This document shows, one piece after another, positions 25,660 through 34,071 of a DNA stretch of 64,000 nt. Where the stretch lies: assembly GCF_000761485.1 (NCBI RefSeq), contig NZ_JPMX01000021.1, positions 1 through 64,000 of the forward strand, read 5' to 3'. Position 1 is the first letter of the stretch. Each line of letters starts with the position of its first letter. The DNA is from Modestobacter caceresii (GTDB lineage: Bacteria; Actinomycetota; Actinomycetes; Mycobacteriales; Geodermatophilaceae). A model generated the notes under the pieces. The model was not told the origin of the DNA, ran no database searches, and saw nothing but the letters and a program-made list of their open reading frames with translations. The position numbers and the translations under genes are program-made.

Positions 25660-25678
25660 CAGACCGGCCCCGCACACA

Positions 25679-25718
25679 GCACGAGGCCCGCCAGGAGATC
25701 TCCTGGCGGGCCTCGTGC
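25679..25718. terminator. Perfect 40-bp palindromic terminator between convergent genes
   Basis: Eighteen-base arms (GCACGAGGCCCGCCAGGA and its complement) around a GATC centre, lying between the convergent desaturase and universal stress protein genes. As the whole element is symmetrical it can act in both directions. Confidence 0.9.
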
Positions 25719-25731
25719 CGTCCCGGGTGGG

Positions 25732-26136
25732 TCAGCCGGCGGTGGGCTGCGGCTTGACCGCGAGGACCGGCCGGTCGGCGTCCAGCAGGATCCGCTGGGC
25801 GCTGCTGCCCATCAGCAGCTTGCCGACGGGGGAGCGGCGGCGCAGGCCGATCACGATCACCGAGGCGTTCACGGAGTCGGCCACCCGGAGCAGCTCGTCG
25901 GCCAGGTCGCCGGTGTGCGGGGTCTGCCGCAGCTCCAGGGCGATGCCGTCGGCCTCGGCGCGAGAGGTCAGCGACCGGACCAGCTCCGGTGGTGCGACGT
26001 CGGCGCTGACCGGTGCTCCGCCCCGCGGGGTGTTGAGCACCAGCAGCCCCTCCTGCCGGCGGCGGGCCTCGGCGAGACCGGCCGTGAAGGCAGCCTCGCC
26101 CTCGGGCGTGGGGACGAAACCGACGAGGACGGTCAC
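25732..26136 (-). CDS. Universal stress protein (UspA family)
   Basis: A 134-residue single-domain Usp: N-terminal VLVGFVPTPEGEAAF, helix-strand pattern, and the ATP-binding loop GLRRRSPVGKLLMGSSAQR (Gly-x2-Gly-x9-Gly-Ser). Single Usp genes attached to tctA occur in actinobacterial tricarboxylate transporter operons and may regulate the transporter by ATP-dependent binding. The GTG start overlaps the tctA stop by four bases, so it is the last gene of the tct operon. Confidence 0.88.
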   Translation of the reverse strand: MTVLVGFVPTPEGEAAFTAGLAEARRRQEGLLVLNTPRGGAPVSADVAPPELVRSLTSRAEADGIALELRQTPHTGDLADELLRVADSVNASVIVIGLRRRSPVGKLLMGSSAQRILLDADRPVLAVKPQPTAG

Positions 26137-27662
26137 ACGAGCTCCTTGGTGTTCGGGTCGGACGTGTCCTGGGCCGGCTCCTGCCGCCGGCGGCTCCGCA
26201 GGGTCGCCACGAAGGGGTAGACCGCCACGAGCAGGAACACGACGAGCAGGGTGCCGGAGATGGGACGGGTGAAGAAGCCGGTCGCGTCGCCGTCGAAGAT
26301 CAGCAGCGAACGGCGCAACCCGTCCTCCAGCAGAGCACCCAGCACGAAGGCCAGCAACAGCGGGCCGGGGTCGAAGCCGGCCTTCTTCATCAGGTAGCCG
26401 AGCACGCCGAAGACGATGACCAGCACGATGTCGAAGACGCTGTTGTTGACCGTGTAGACGCCGATCAACGTGATGAGCACGGTGATCGGCGCCAGGATGG
26501 CCGGCCGCACCCGGAGGATCTTCACGAACAGCCCGACCAGCGGGATGCTCATGATCAGCAACAGGATGTTGCCGATGTACATCGAGTTGACGACGCCCCA
26601 GAACAGCTCCGGCTCCTCGGTGACCAGCTGCGGGCCGGGGGTGACCCCCACCACCAGCAGGGCGCCGAAGATCACCGCCATGGTCGCGTTGGCGGGGATG
26701 CCCAGCGTGAGCAGCGGGATGAAGGACGACGTCGCGGCGGCGTTGTTCGCCGTCTCGGGCCCGGCCACGCCCTCGACCGCCCCCTTGCCGAAGCGCTCCG
26801 GCGTCTTGGAGCGCCGCTTCTCCACCGCGTAGGCGGCGAGCGAGGAGAGGGTCGCACCACCCCCGGGGAGGATGCCGAGGAGGAAGCCGATCACCGACCC
26901 GCGGCCGATCGCGCCGGAGGACTGGCGCAGGTCCTGGCGGGAGGGCCAGACGTTGGCGACCTTGGTCGGCGCCTGGGTGGCGTTGTGCCGCTGTTCCAGG
27001 TTGTAGAGGATCTCGCCGAGACCGAAGAGGCCCATCGCGATCGGCACGAAGTCCAGGCCGTCGGCCAGGTTCAGGTTGCCGAAGGTGAACCGCTCGGTGG
27101 CGGTGAAGCCGTCGCGGCCGACCGTGGCGAGCAGCAGGCCGACACAGGCCGCGACGACCGCCTTGAGCCGGCTGCCGCTGCTGACGGTGGCGACCAGCAG
27201 GATGCCGAGCAGCGCCAGGGCGGTGTACTCCGGCGGCCCGAAGTCCAGCGCGAAGCTGGCCACGAGGGGAGCGAGGAAGGACAGCGCGACGATCGAGATC
27301 GTGCCGCCGGCGAACGAGCCGATCGCCGCGATCCCGAGCGCGGTCCCCGCCCGGCCCTGGCGGGCCATGGCGTAGCCGTCGAAGACGGTGACCACCGACG
27401 ACGCCTCGCCCGGCAGCTTGAGCAGGACGGAGGTGATCGTGCCGCCGTACTGGGCGCCGTAGAAGATGCCGGCCAGCATGATGATCGCGGTCACCGGCTC
27501 GATGCCGATGGTGATCGGCAGCAGGATCGCGATGGTGGCGGCGGGGCCGAGGCCCGGCAGCACGCCGACCAGCATGCCGACGACGACGCCGATCAGGCAG
27601 TAGAGCAGATTGGTCGGTTCCAGGACGACGGCGAAGCCGTCGAGCACCGGGGCGAGGTCCAA
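26133..27662 (-). CDS. tctA: TctA: large membrane subunit of tripartite tricarboxylate transporter
   Basis: A 509-residue membrane protein with ~11 hydrophobic segments and TctA signatures: GVLPGLGPAATIAILLP, IFYGAQYGGTITSVLL (the conserved YGGS/T motif), GILPGGGATLSSLAAYA, ANNAAATSSFIPLLTLGIP. TctA moves the carboxylated substrate handed over by the periplasmic TctC, driven by a proton or sodium gradient. Here, from regulation and neighbours, the substrate is probably glucarate, galactarate or a similar aldarate rather than citrate. Confidence 0.92.
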   Translation of the reverse strand: MDLAPVLDGFAVVLEPTNLLYCLIGVVVGMLVGVLPGLGPAATIAILLPITIGIEPVTAIIMLAGIFYGAQYGGTITSVLLKLPGEASSVVTVFDGYAMARQGRAGTALGIAAIGSFAGGTISIVALSFLAPLVASFALDFGPPEYTALALLGILLVATVSSGSRLKAVVAACVGLLLATVGRDGFTATERFTFGNLNLADGLDFVPIAMGLFGLGEILYNLEQRHNATQAPTKVANVWPSRQDLRQSSGAIGRGSVIGFLLGILPGGGATLSSLAAYAVEKRRSKTPERFGKGAVEGVAGPETANNAAATSSFIPLLTLGIPANATMAVIFGALLVVGVTPGPQLVTEEPELFWGVVNSMYIGNILLLIMSIPLVGLFVKILRVRPAILAPITVLITLIGVYTVNNSVFDIVLVIVFGVLGYLMKKAGFDPGPLLLAFVLGALLEDGLRRSLLIFDGDATGFFTRPISGTLLVVFLLVAVYPFVATLRSRRRQEPAQDTSDPNTKELV

Positions 27663-27672
27663 CGGACTCTCC

Positions 27673-28224
27673 TCAGAAGAGGTGCGGGATGGGGACCGAG
27701 AGGGCCGCGACGAAGACGAGGTAGAAGGCGACCACCACGCCGATGCTGACGAGCGCGGACGTCCGCCAGCTCTCGCCGCCCAGGAAGCGGAGCCAGACGA
27801 AGGCCAGCAGTGCGGAAGGGATCTCGAAGCCGATGGTGCCGATGAGGGCGACGAAGACGAGCATCGTGGCCAGCCCGGCGAGGACCAGCCAGGACGATCT
27901 CGAGAACTGCTCGGTGTCGGCGGTCCGGCGGGCGGTGGCCGCCAGACCCAGGCCCAGCACGACCAGCAGCACGCCGAGGATCAAGGGCCAGATGCCCGGT
28001 CCCGGCGTGCGTGCGGTGCCGGCGCCGAGCGCCAGGGCGCCGACGGCCGCGGCTGCCCCCAGCGCGACCACGAGCGCCGCGATCACCAGGTTCGAGGCCG
28101 GGCCGGCCGGTGGCGGGCGGTGCTCGGCCTCCTCCTCGACCTCCTGCGCGAGCTCCTCGAGGTCGTGCAGCGTCGAGGGGGTGTCGGTGGTCGCCGGTGC
28201 GGTGTCGTCCGGGTGGGGGGCCAC
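27673..28224 (-). CDS. tctB: TctB: small membrane subunit of tripartite tricarboxylate transporter
   Basis: A 183-residue protein with an acidic N-terminal tail followed by four membrane helices (LVIAALVVALGAAAAVGAL, IWPLILGVLLVVLGLGL, WLVLAGLATMLVFVALIG, ALVSIGVVVAFYLVFV). The position between tctC and tctA fixes the identity, as TctB is poorly conserved. The cytosolic extension of ~45 residues (EELAQEVEEEAEHRPPP) is longer than usual. GTG start at 28224; 10 bases separate it from tctA. Confidence 0.88.
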   Translation of the reverse strand: MAPHPDDTAPATTDTPSTLHDLEELAQEVEEEAEHRPPPAGPASNLVIAALVVALGAAAAVGALALGAGTARTPGPGIWPLILGVLLVVLGLGLAATARRTADTEQFSRSSWLVLAGLATMLVFVALIGTIGFEIPSALLAFVWLRFLGGESWRTSALVSIGVVVAFYLVFVAALSVPIPHLF

Positions 28225-28239
28225 GTTCCCCTGGGGGTG

Positions 28240-28267
28240 GCCCCGGCGGCCGTGCGGCCGCCGGGGC
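28240..28267. terminator. Strong intra-operon hairpin between tctC and tctB (distal)
   Basis: Twelve-base perfect arms GCCCCGGCGGCC / GGCCGCCGGGGC around GTGC, 15 bases upstream of the tctB start. Together with the second hairpin it lies in the 150-base gap after tctC and may attenuate or stabilise the mRNA so that the binding protein is made in excess. Confidence 0.6.
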
Positions 28268-28333
28268 TCCCCGGGGTGTGCGCCCCGTCGTGCGCAGAGC
28301 TCACGAGTTCTCCTCGCTCCTGCTCGGGGTCAT

Positions 28334-28354
28334 CGGGACGCAGGTCGCGTCCCG
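28334..28354. terminator. Hairpin just after tctC (proximal)
   Basis: Eight-base arms CGGGACGC / GCGTCCCG with a five-base loop, 20 bases after the tctC stop in the leftward direction. Partial outer pairing (CTCGGG...CCCGAG) extends it. Likely a partial terminator or 3' mRNA stabiliser. Confidence 0.55.
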
Positions 28355-28374
28355 GACCATCGGGGACCCGAGGA

Positions 28375-29385
28375 TCACGCATCTCCACCGAGGTCGATGC
28401 CGTACTCCTCGACCACGGCACGGTAGTTGTCCAGGTTCTCGGTCCACCGCTCCCGGATCTCCTCACCGTCGACCTCGAGGGGGGTGAGCAGGTTGTCCTC
28501 GTTGAGCTGCTGGTAGGCCTCCGTCTCGAACGCGGCCTCGAAGCCGTCGCGCAGCGTCTGCATGACGTCGTCCGGCACGCCCTGGGGGGCGAAGACGGCG
28601 CGCGACTGCTGCACCGGCACGTCGTAGCCGGCCTCGACCGCGGTCGGGGTGTCGGGCAGGTAGCTCGGACGCTCCTCGGCGAAGGTCACGATCGGGGTGA
28701 GGCCGCCGGACTCGATCTGCTCGATGGCCTCACCGAGCTGGACGGAGCCGACGTCCACCTGCCCGCCGAGGACGGCGGTCAGCGTGGGTGAACCGCCGTC
28801 GAACGGGACGGCGGTGGCGTCGATGTCGGCCTGGGCGAACAGCAGCTCCTGGGACAGCTGGCTGCCGGTGCCCACCCCGGTGGTGCCGAAGGTGATCGGG
28901 CGACCGGCCGCGGCCAGGTCCTCGACCGTGCCGAAGCCCGAACCTGGCGCCGTCACCAGGACGTAGTCGTCCAGGGAGAGGCCCGTGACGATGTCGAAGT
29001 CGGCGATGTCGGGGGCCTCGCCCTCGCCCACCGCGAGCGGGGTGATGTAGGCCAGGCTGCCGTTGTAGACCATGAGGGTGTGGCCGTCCGGGTCCTCGCC
29101 GGCCAGCTGCTGGGCGGCCAGTGCACCGTTGGCACCGGGCCGGTTCTCCACGGTCACCGGGACGCCGAGCTCGTCGGAGAGGCCGTCGGCCGCCGCGCGG
29201 GCGATCAGGTCGGTGCTGCCGCCGGGGTCCTGCCCGACCAGCATCGTGATCGGGTCGCCGCCGGGGAACTCCTCCTCGGAGTCCGACCCGCCGCCGACGT
29301 TCCCCCCGCAGGCGGTGAGGGTGAGGGCCAGGGTGAGTCCGGCGCCGGACAGTGCCCAGCGACGGGCGCGGTGGTTCGTGGTCAT
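28375..29385 (-). CDS. tctC: TctC: lipoprotein substrate-binding subunit of the tripartite transporter
   Basis: A 336-residue binding protein of the Bug/TctC family. N-terminal ARRW then LTLALTLTACGG gives a lipobox (LTAC), so it is a membrane-anchored lipoprotein facing outside. Family motifs: VGQDPGGSTDLIARAAADGL, VENRPGANGALAAQQLAG, FGTTGVGTGSQL. ATG 29385 with GAGGAG seven bases upstream; longer ORF versions lack support. First gene of the tct operon, divergent from the LysR regulator, and expressed from the promoter described at 29464-29494. Confidence 0.93.
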   Translation of the reverse strand: MTTNHRARRWALSGAGLTLALTLTACGGNVGGGSDSEEEFPGGDPITMLVGQDPGGSTDLIARAAADGLSDELGVPVTVENRPGANGALAAQQLAGEDPDGHTLMVYNGSLAYITPLAVGEGEAPDIADFDIVTGLSLDDYVLVTAPGSGFGTVEDLAAAGRPITFGTTGVGTGSQLSQELLFAQADIDATAVPFDGGSPTLTAVLGGQVDVGSVQLGEAIEQIESGGLTPIVTFAEERPSYLPDTPTAVEAGYDVPVQQSRAVFAPQGVPDDVMQTLRDGFEAAFETEAYQQLNEDNLLTPLEVDGEEIRERWTENLDNYRAVVEEYGIDLGGDA

Positions 29386-29463
29386 GGTGGTTCTCCTCTT
29401 CGAGAAGCCGTCGGTCCGGCCTGGGGGTGCTGTGAGTGCCGTCACGAACGCGGGGACGACCGA

Positions 29464-29494
29464 AGAGTAGGAACGGCCGCTCATGCCTGTCCAA
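29464..29494 (-). promoter_or_regulatory. tctC promoter, nearly identical to the aldarate operon promoter
   Basis: On the minus strand: -35 TTGGAC (29494-29489), 19 bases, -10 TACTCT (29469-29464); reading the -35 as TGGACA gives 18. From -35 onward 24 of 27 bases match the promoter at 30456. Confidence 0.65.
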
Positions 29495-29504
29495 ATCCAT
29501 TGCA

Positions 29505-29518
29505 GCATTGATTGATAC
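29505..29518. promoter_or_regulatory. Candidate LysR-regulator operator upstream of tctC
   Basis: GCATTGATTGATAC, an imperfect palindrome that matches the element at 30432 (GCATTGAACGATGC). It ends 10 bases before the tctC -35 and lies just upstream of the regulator's own ATG, so it can serve both directions. Confidence 0.6.
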
Positions 29519-29527
29519 CTTCGGTGC

Positions 29528-30421
29528 ATGGCGTTCACCTTGGAGCAACTCCGCGGTTTCGTCGCCGTCGCCGAGGAGCTCCACTTCGGTCGCGCGGCGG
29601 AGCGGCTCTCGATGACCCAGCCACCGCTCAGCCGGCAGATCCAGAAGCTGGAGCGGGTGGTCGGCGCCCAGCTCCTCGAGCGGGACAACCGGCGGGTCGG
29701 CCTCACCGCCGCCGGTGAGGTCTTCCTGGTCGAGGCCCGCCGGCTGCTCACCCTGGCCGACGGTGCGCCGGAGCTGGCGCGCCGGGTCTCCTCCGGGTCC
29801 AGTGGCGTGCTGCGGATCGGCTTCACCGCGGCGTCTGCCTACGGCGTGCTCGGCCGGCTGCTCGACGACCTGGGTGCCGCCCTGCCCGACGTGGACGTCG
29901 ACCTGGCCGAGATGGTGACCAGGGAGCAGGTGGCGGGCCTGCTGGCGGAGGAGATCGACCTCGGGCTGGCCCGGCCGCCGTTCGACGCCGAGCGGTTCGG
30001 CTCCCGGCTGCTGCACCGCGAGTCCCTCCTGGTCGCCGCCCCGCTGGGGCACCGGCTGCTCGCGCTGGACCGGCCGGTCACCGCGGCCGACCTGGCCGGT
30101 GAGCCGGTGGTGATGCACTCGCCGACCCAGGCGCGGTACTTCTACGACCTGGTGGTCGGGTTCGTGCCGGCGGCCTCGGAGAACGCGGTGCACACCGTCA
30201 GCCAGGTGCTCACCATGCTGTGGCTCGTCGCCGCCGGCCGGGGGATCGCGTTCGTCCCGGAGTCGGCAGCCGGGCTGACCATCGCGGGGGTCGGGCTGGT
30301 GCGCCTGGAGACACCGGTGCGCGAGCCGGTCGAGCTGCACCTGCTCTGGGCTCGGGAGTCGAAGAACCCGGCCCTGTGGCGCGCGCTGGACGTCCTGGCG
30401 GATGGGCAAGCGCTTTCATGA
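29528..30421 (+). CDS. LysR-family regulator of the aldarate module
   Basis: A 297-residue LysR regulator: N-terminal HTH LEQLRGFVAVAEELHFGRAA, ERLSMTQPPLSRQIQKLE, then effector domain with VLRIGFTAASAYGVL and GRGIAFVPESAA. It lies between the tct transporter (divergent) and the catabolic operon (downstream), and matching palindromes lie in front of both. The expected inducer is an aldarate or a pathway intermediate; this is inferred from context. ATG 29528 is preceded by a weak ribosome site. Confidence 0.92.
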   Translation: MAFTLEQLRGFVAVAEELHFGRAAERLSMTQPPLSRQIQKLERVVGAQLLERDNRRVGLTAAGEVFLVEARRLLTLADGAPELARRVSSGSSGVLRIGFTAASAYGVLGRLLDDLGAALPDVDVDLAEMVTREQVAGLLAEEIDLGLARPPFDAERFGSRLLHRESLLVAAPLGHRLLALDRPVTAADLAGEPVVMHSPTQARYFYDLVVGFVPAASENAVHTVSQVLTMLWLVAAGRGIAFVPESAAGLTIAGVGLVRLETPVREPVELHLLWARESKNPALWRALDVLADGQALS

Positions 30422-30431
30422 TGCCCTGAGC

Positions 30432-30445
30432 GCATTGAACGATGC
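30432..30445. promoter_or_regulatory. Candidate LysR-regulator operator upstream of kdgD
   Basis: GCATTGAACGATGC with GCAT/ATGC outer arms, 10 bases before the -35 at 30456. Same spacing and similar sequence as the site in front of tctC. Confidence 0.6.
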
Positions 30446-30455
30446 GGAACTGCTC

Positions 30456-30486
30456 TTGGACAGGCATCGCCGGCCGTTCCTAGGGT
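30456..30486 (+). promoter_or_regulatory. Promoter of the aldarate catabolic operon
   Basis: -35 TTGGAC (30456-30461), 19 bases, -10 TAGGGT (30481-30486), about 70 bases before the kdgD start. Shares TTGGACAGGCAT and CGGCCGTTCCTA with the tctC promoter. Confidence 0.65.
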
Positions 30487-30555
30487 GACCTCGACCACCG
30501 CCCGCGACCTCCGGTCGACCAGTGCGCGGACCCGTCGAACCCAAGGACACGACCT

Positions 30556-31470
30556 GTGACGTTGCTGCCCCCGGATGCTCTCGCTGACCGGCTGAAGTCC
30601 GGTCTGCTGTCGTTCCCGGTCACCCACTTCGACGCCGAGCTGCAGTTCGACGAACAGCGTTACCGCGAGCACCTGGCCTGGCAGTCGGGCTTCGACGTGG
30701 CCGGCCTGTTCGCCGCGGGCGGCACCGGGGAGGGCTTCTCGCTCACCCCCGCCGAGATCGACCGGGTGGTCCGGGTGGCCGTCGACGAGGTGGCCGGCCG
30801 GGTGCCCGTCATCGCCCCGGCCACCGGTGGCACCGCCGTCTCCGTCGCCCAGGCCCAGGCCGCCCAGGCCGCCGGCGCCGACGGCCTGCTGCTCTTCCCG
30901 CCCTACCTCACCGAGGCCAGCCAGGCCGGTCTGGTCGAGCACGTCAGCGCCGTCTGCCGGGCCACCGATCTGGGGGTGGTCGTCTACAGCCGGGCCAACG
31001 CCGTGCTCACCGACGGTGCCGTCGCCGAGCTCGCCGACCGGAACCCCAACCTCATCGGGCTCAAGGACGGCATCGGCGACATCGAGCAGATGACCCGCAC
31101 CTACGCCAAGGTCGGCGACCGGCTCATCTACGTCGGTGGCCTCCCCACCGCCGAGACGTTCGCGCTCCCGCTGCTGCAGCTGGGGGTGAGCACGTACTCC
31201 TCGGCGCTGTACAACTTCGTGCCCGAGTTCGCGCTCCGGTTCTACGCCGCCGTCCGCGCCCAGGACCGCGTGGCGGTGTACGGGATGCTCAACGACTTCG
31301 TCCTCCCGTACCTCGACATCCGCGACCGGGCCCGCGGCTACGCGGTCTCGATCGTGAAGGCCGGTCTCACCGCGGTGGGCCGGGACGGCGGCCGGGTGCG
31401 CCCGCCGCTCACCGACCTGACCGAGGCCGAGCTCGGCGAGCTGACCACGCTGGTCTCCAAGGTCTCCTGA
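30556..31470 (+). CDS. kdgD: 5-dehydro-4-deoxyglucarate dehydratase
   Basis: A 304-residue class I aldolase-fold enzyme of the DapA/NAL superfamily. Landmarks: [12 protein letters not shown] substrate carboxylate loop, [11 protein letters not shown] with the catalytic Tyr, and [10 protein letters not shown] with the Schiff-base Lys. These match KDG dehydratases (EC 4.2.1.41), which convert 5-keto-4-deoxyglucarate to 2-ketoglutarate semialdehyde with loss of CO2 and water. GTG start. The two dehydratases and the semialdehyde dehydrogenase downstream complete the pathway, which makes this call firm. Confidence 0.93.
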   Translation: MTLLPPDALADRLKSGLLSFPVTHFDAELQFDEQRYREHLAWQSGFDVAGLFAAGGTGEGFSLTPAEIDRVVRVAVDEVAGRVPVIAPATGGTAVSVAQAQAAQAAGADGLLLFPPYLTEASQAGLVEHVSAVCRATDLGVVVYSRANAVLTDGAVAELADRNPNLIGLKDGIGDIEQMTRTYAKVGDRLIYVGGLPTAETFALPLLQLGVSTYSSALYNFVPEFALRFYAAVRAQDRVAVYGMLNDFVLPYLDIRDRARGYAVSIVKAGLTAVGRDGGRVRPPLTDLTEAELGELTTLVSKVS

Positions 31471-31517
31471 ACCAGGTCTGCCGGACCCGCTGCCCGCCGT
31501 CTGCTGAGAGGAACCCG

Positions 31518-32849
31518 ATGACCGGCACCACGCCGACCGTCGCCCGCGTCGAGGTGGTGCCCGTCGCCGGGCACGACAGCATGCTGCTGAACCTCAGCGG
31601 CGCGCACGGCCCGTTCTTCACCCGCAACATCGTGATCGTCACCGACAGCGAGGGCCGCGAGGGCGTGGGGGAGGTGCCCGGCGGCGAGGAGATCCGGCGG
31701 ACGGTGGCCGACGCGGGCCCGCTGCTCGTCGGGCAGCCGGTGGCCGCCTTCGGCCGGCTGCTGCGCTCGGTCGCGGACGCCTTCGCCGACCGGGACGCCG
31801 GCGGCCGGGGTCTGCAGACCTTCGACCTCCGGACCACCGTCCACGCGGTGACCGGGCTGGAGTCCGCGCTGCTGGACCTGCTCGGGCAGCACCTGGGGGT
31901 CCCGGTCGCCGAGCTGCTGGGCGACGGGCAGCAGCGCGACGCCGTGCCGATGCTGGGCTACCTCTTCTACATCGGGGACCGGACGGCGACCGACCTGCCC
32001 TACGTCGCCGAGCCCTCGCAGGCCGACGACTGGGAGCGGCTCCGGCGTGAGCCCGCGCTCACGCCCGAGGCGGTCGTGGCCCTGGCCGAGGCGGCCCAGG
32101 CCCGCTACGGCTTCACCGACTTCAAGCTCAAGGGCGGCGTGCTCGCCGGCGAGCAGGAGGTCGCCGCCGTCCGGGCACTGGCGCAGCGGTTCCCCGACGC
32201 CCGGATCACGCTGGACCCCAACGGGGGCTGGCTGCTCTCCGACGCCGTCCGGCTGCTCGGCGACCTGCACGGGGTGCTCGCCTACGCCGAGGACCCGGTC
32301 GGGGCCGAGGGCGGCTTCTCCGGGCGGGAGGTCATGGCGGAGTTCCGGCAGGTCACCGGGCTGCCGACGGCCACCAACATGATCGCCACCGACTGGCGGC
32401 AGATGGCACACGCCGTCCGGTCGCACGCCGTGGACATCCCGCTGGCCGACCCGCACTTCTGGACCATGCGCGGTTCGGTGCGGGTGGCCCAGCTGTGCGC
32501 CGACTTCGGCCTGACCTGGGGGTCGCACTCCAACAACCACTTCGACATCTCGCTGGCGATGTTCACCCAGGTGGGGGCTGCCGCACCGGGGGAGATCACC
32601 GCGCTGGACACCCACTGGATCTGGCAGGACGGCCAGGCGCTCACCCGGTCGCCGTTGCAGATCCGGGACGGGGCGATCGCCGTCCCCACCGCCCCGGGGC
32701 TCGGTGTCGAGCTGGACCGGGACGCCCTGGCCGCGGCGCACGAGCTCTACCGCGAGCACGGGCTCGGCGCCCGGGACGACGCGGTCGCCATGCAGTACCT
32801 CGTGCCCGACTGGGGCTTCGACCCCAAGCGTCCCTGCCTGGTGCGCTGA
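31518..32849 (+). CDS. gudD: Glucarate dehydratase
   Basis: A 443-residue enolase-superfamily enzyme. FKLKGGVL holds the KxK base, LDPNGGW starts the metal-ligand series (Asp, then EDPVGAEGG), [11 protein letters not shown] carries the Asn, and [16 protein letters not shown] the His-Asp dyad. These are diagnostic for glucarate dehydratase (EC 4.2.1.40), which removes water from D-glucarate to give 5-keto-4-deoxyglucarate. ATG 31518 follows GAGAGGAACCCG. Second gene of the operon. Confidence 0.95.
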   Translation: MTGTTPTVARVEVVPVAGHDSMLLNLSGAHGPFFTRNIVIVTDSEGREGVGEVPGGEEIRRTVADAGPLLVGQPVAAFGRLLRSVADAFADRDAGGRGLQTFDLRTTVHAVTGLESALLDLLGQHLGVPVAELLGDGQQRDAVPMLGYLFYIGDRTATDLPYVAEPSQADDWERLRREPALTPEAVVALAEAAQARYGFTDFKLKGGVLAGEQEVAAVRALAQRFPDARITLDPNGGWLLSDAVRLLGDLHGVLAYAEDPVGAEGGFSGREVMAEFRQVTGLPTATNMIATDWRQMAHAVRSHAVDIPLADPHFWTMRGSVRVAQLCADFGLTWGSHSNNHFDISLAMFTQVGAAAPGEITALDTHWIWQDGQALTRSPLQIRDGAIAVPTAPGLGVELDRDALAAAHELYREHGLGARDDAVAMQYLVPDWGFDPKRPCLVR

Positions 32850-32869
32850 CCCCGATGCCTGGAGCTGCC

Positions 32870-34042
32870 ATGACGACGACCTCCGCCCCGACCCCGACCA
32901 CCACAGCGCCCGCTGTCCTGGACCGGATCGAGTCGATCTCGCTCTCCTCGGTCACGCTGCCGCTGCCCAACCCGATCAGCGACGCGAAGGTGTTCACCGG
33001 CCGGCAGCGGCCGATGACCGAGGTGGCGTTCCTGTTCGCCGAGATCCGTACCGAGGCGGGCCACGAGGGCGTGGGCTTCAGCTACTCGAAGCGGGCCGGC
33101 GGGCCGGCGCAGTTCGCCCATGCCCGGGAGGTCGCCCCCGGCCTGATCGGCGAGGACCCCAACGACATCGCCCGGCTGTGGACCAAGCTGGTCTGGGCAG
33201 GGGCATCGGTCGGCCGTAGCGGGGCCTCGACGCAGGCGATCGCCGCGATCGACGTGGCGCTGTGGGACCTCAAGGCCAAGCGCGCCGGGCTGCCGTTGGC
33301 CAAGCTGCTGGGCGCGCACCGCGACTCGGTGCGTTGCTACAACACCTCCGGCGGCTTCCTGCACGAGACGATCGAGCAGGTCAAGGACAACGCCACGCGC
33401 ACGCTGGAGAGCGGCGTCGGCGGCATCAAGATCAAGGTCGGGCTGCCGGACTCGGCGGAGGACCTGCGTCGGGTGCGCGCCGTCCGCGAGCACCTGGGTG
33501 ACGGCGTGCCGTTCATGGTGGACGCCAACCAGCAGTGGGACCGGCCCACGGCCATGCGGGTCAGCCGCCGGCTGGAGGAGTTCGACCTGGTGTGGATCGA
33601 GGAGCCGCTGGACGCCTACGACGCCGAGGGGCACGCCCAGCTCGCCCGCTCGCTGGACACCGCGATCGCCACCGGGGAGATGCTCACCAGCGTCGCCGAG
33701 CACCGCGAGCTCATCCGGGCCGGCTCGGTCGACATCCTGCAGCCCGACGCCCCGCGGATCGGCGGCATCACGCAGTTCCTGAAGCTGGCCGCGCTCGCCG
33801 ACGACGCGAACCTGCAGATCGCGCCGCACTTCGCGATGGAGATCCACGTGCACCTGGCCGCGGCCTACCCGCACGAGCCGTGGGTCGAGCACTTCGACTG
33901 GCTGCACCCGCTGTTCAACGAGCGACTGGAGACCCGCGACGGCCGGATGCACCTGTCCGACCGCCCCGGTCTCGGTGTCACCCTGACCGAGCAGGCGCGC
34001 GCCTGGACCGTGGACCGCGTCCACGTCGACGCGCCCCACTGA
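32870..34042 (+). CDS. Enolase-superfamily sugar-acid dehydratase, galactarate/L-talarate type
   Basis: A 390-residue mandelate-racemase subgroup enzyme. GIKIKVG gives the Lys-x-Lys base, MVDANQQWD and WIEEPLDAYD the metal ligands, ATGEMLTS the third ligand, and APHFAMEIHVHLAAAYPHEP the catalytic His. The last block, with EHFDWLHPLFNERLE, is typical of L-talarate/galactarate dehydratases (TalrD/GalrD). It gives the operon a second entry point into 5-keto-4-deoxyglucarate. ATG 32870 has GGAG five bases upstream; an ATG 15 bases earlier is in frame. The Thr/Pro-rich N-terminus is nonconserved. Confidence 0.88.
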   Translation: MTTTSAPTPTTTAPAVLDRIESISLSSVTLPLPNPISDAKVFTGRQRPMTEVAFLFAEIRTEAGHEGVGFSYSKRAGGPAQFAHAREVAPGLIGEDPNDIARLWTKLVWAGASVGRSGASTQAIAAIDVALWDLKAKRAGLPLAKLLGAHRDSVRCYNTSGGFLHETIEQVKDNATRTLESGVGGIKIKVGLPDSAEDLRRVRAVREHLGDGVPFMVDANQQWDRPTAMRVSRRLEEFDLVWIEEPLDAYDAEGHAQLARSLDTAIATGEMLTSVAEHRELIRAGSVDILQPDAPRIGGITQFLKLAALADDANLQIAPHFAMEIHVHLAAAYPHEPWVEHFDWLHPLFNERLETRDGRMHLSDRPGLGVTLTEQARAWTVDRVHVDAPH

Positions 34043-34071
34043 CCCGCCACCCCGAACCGACAGGAGCACCC

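Noticed and set aside
23278-25677. Minus-strand open frame of ~800 codons opposite the desaturase pair
   Set aside because: Antisense of two well-supported genes; no start signal and a Val/Gly/Asp/Arg-rich composition.
25679-25718. The 40-bp palindrome as a phage or plasmid attachment or recombination site
   Set aside because: It lies between convergent gene ends with no integrase or tRNA near; a bidirectional terminator is the simpler reading.
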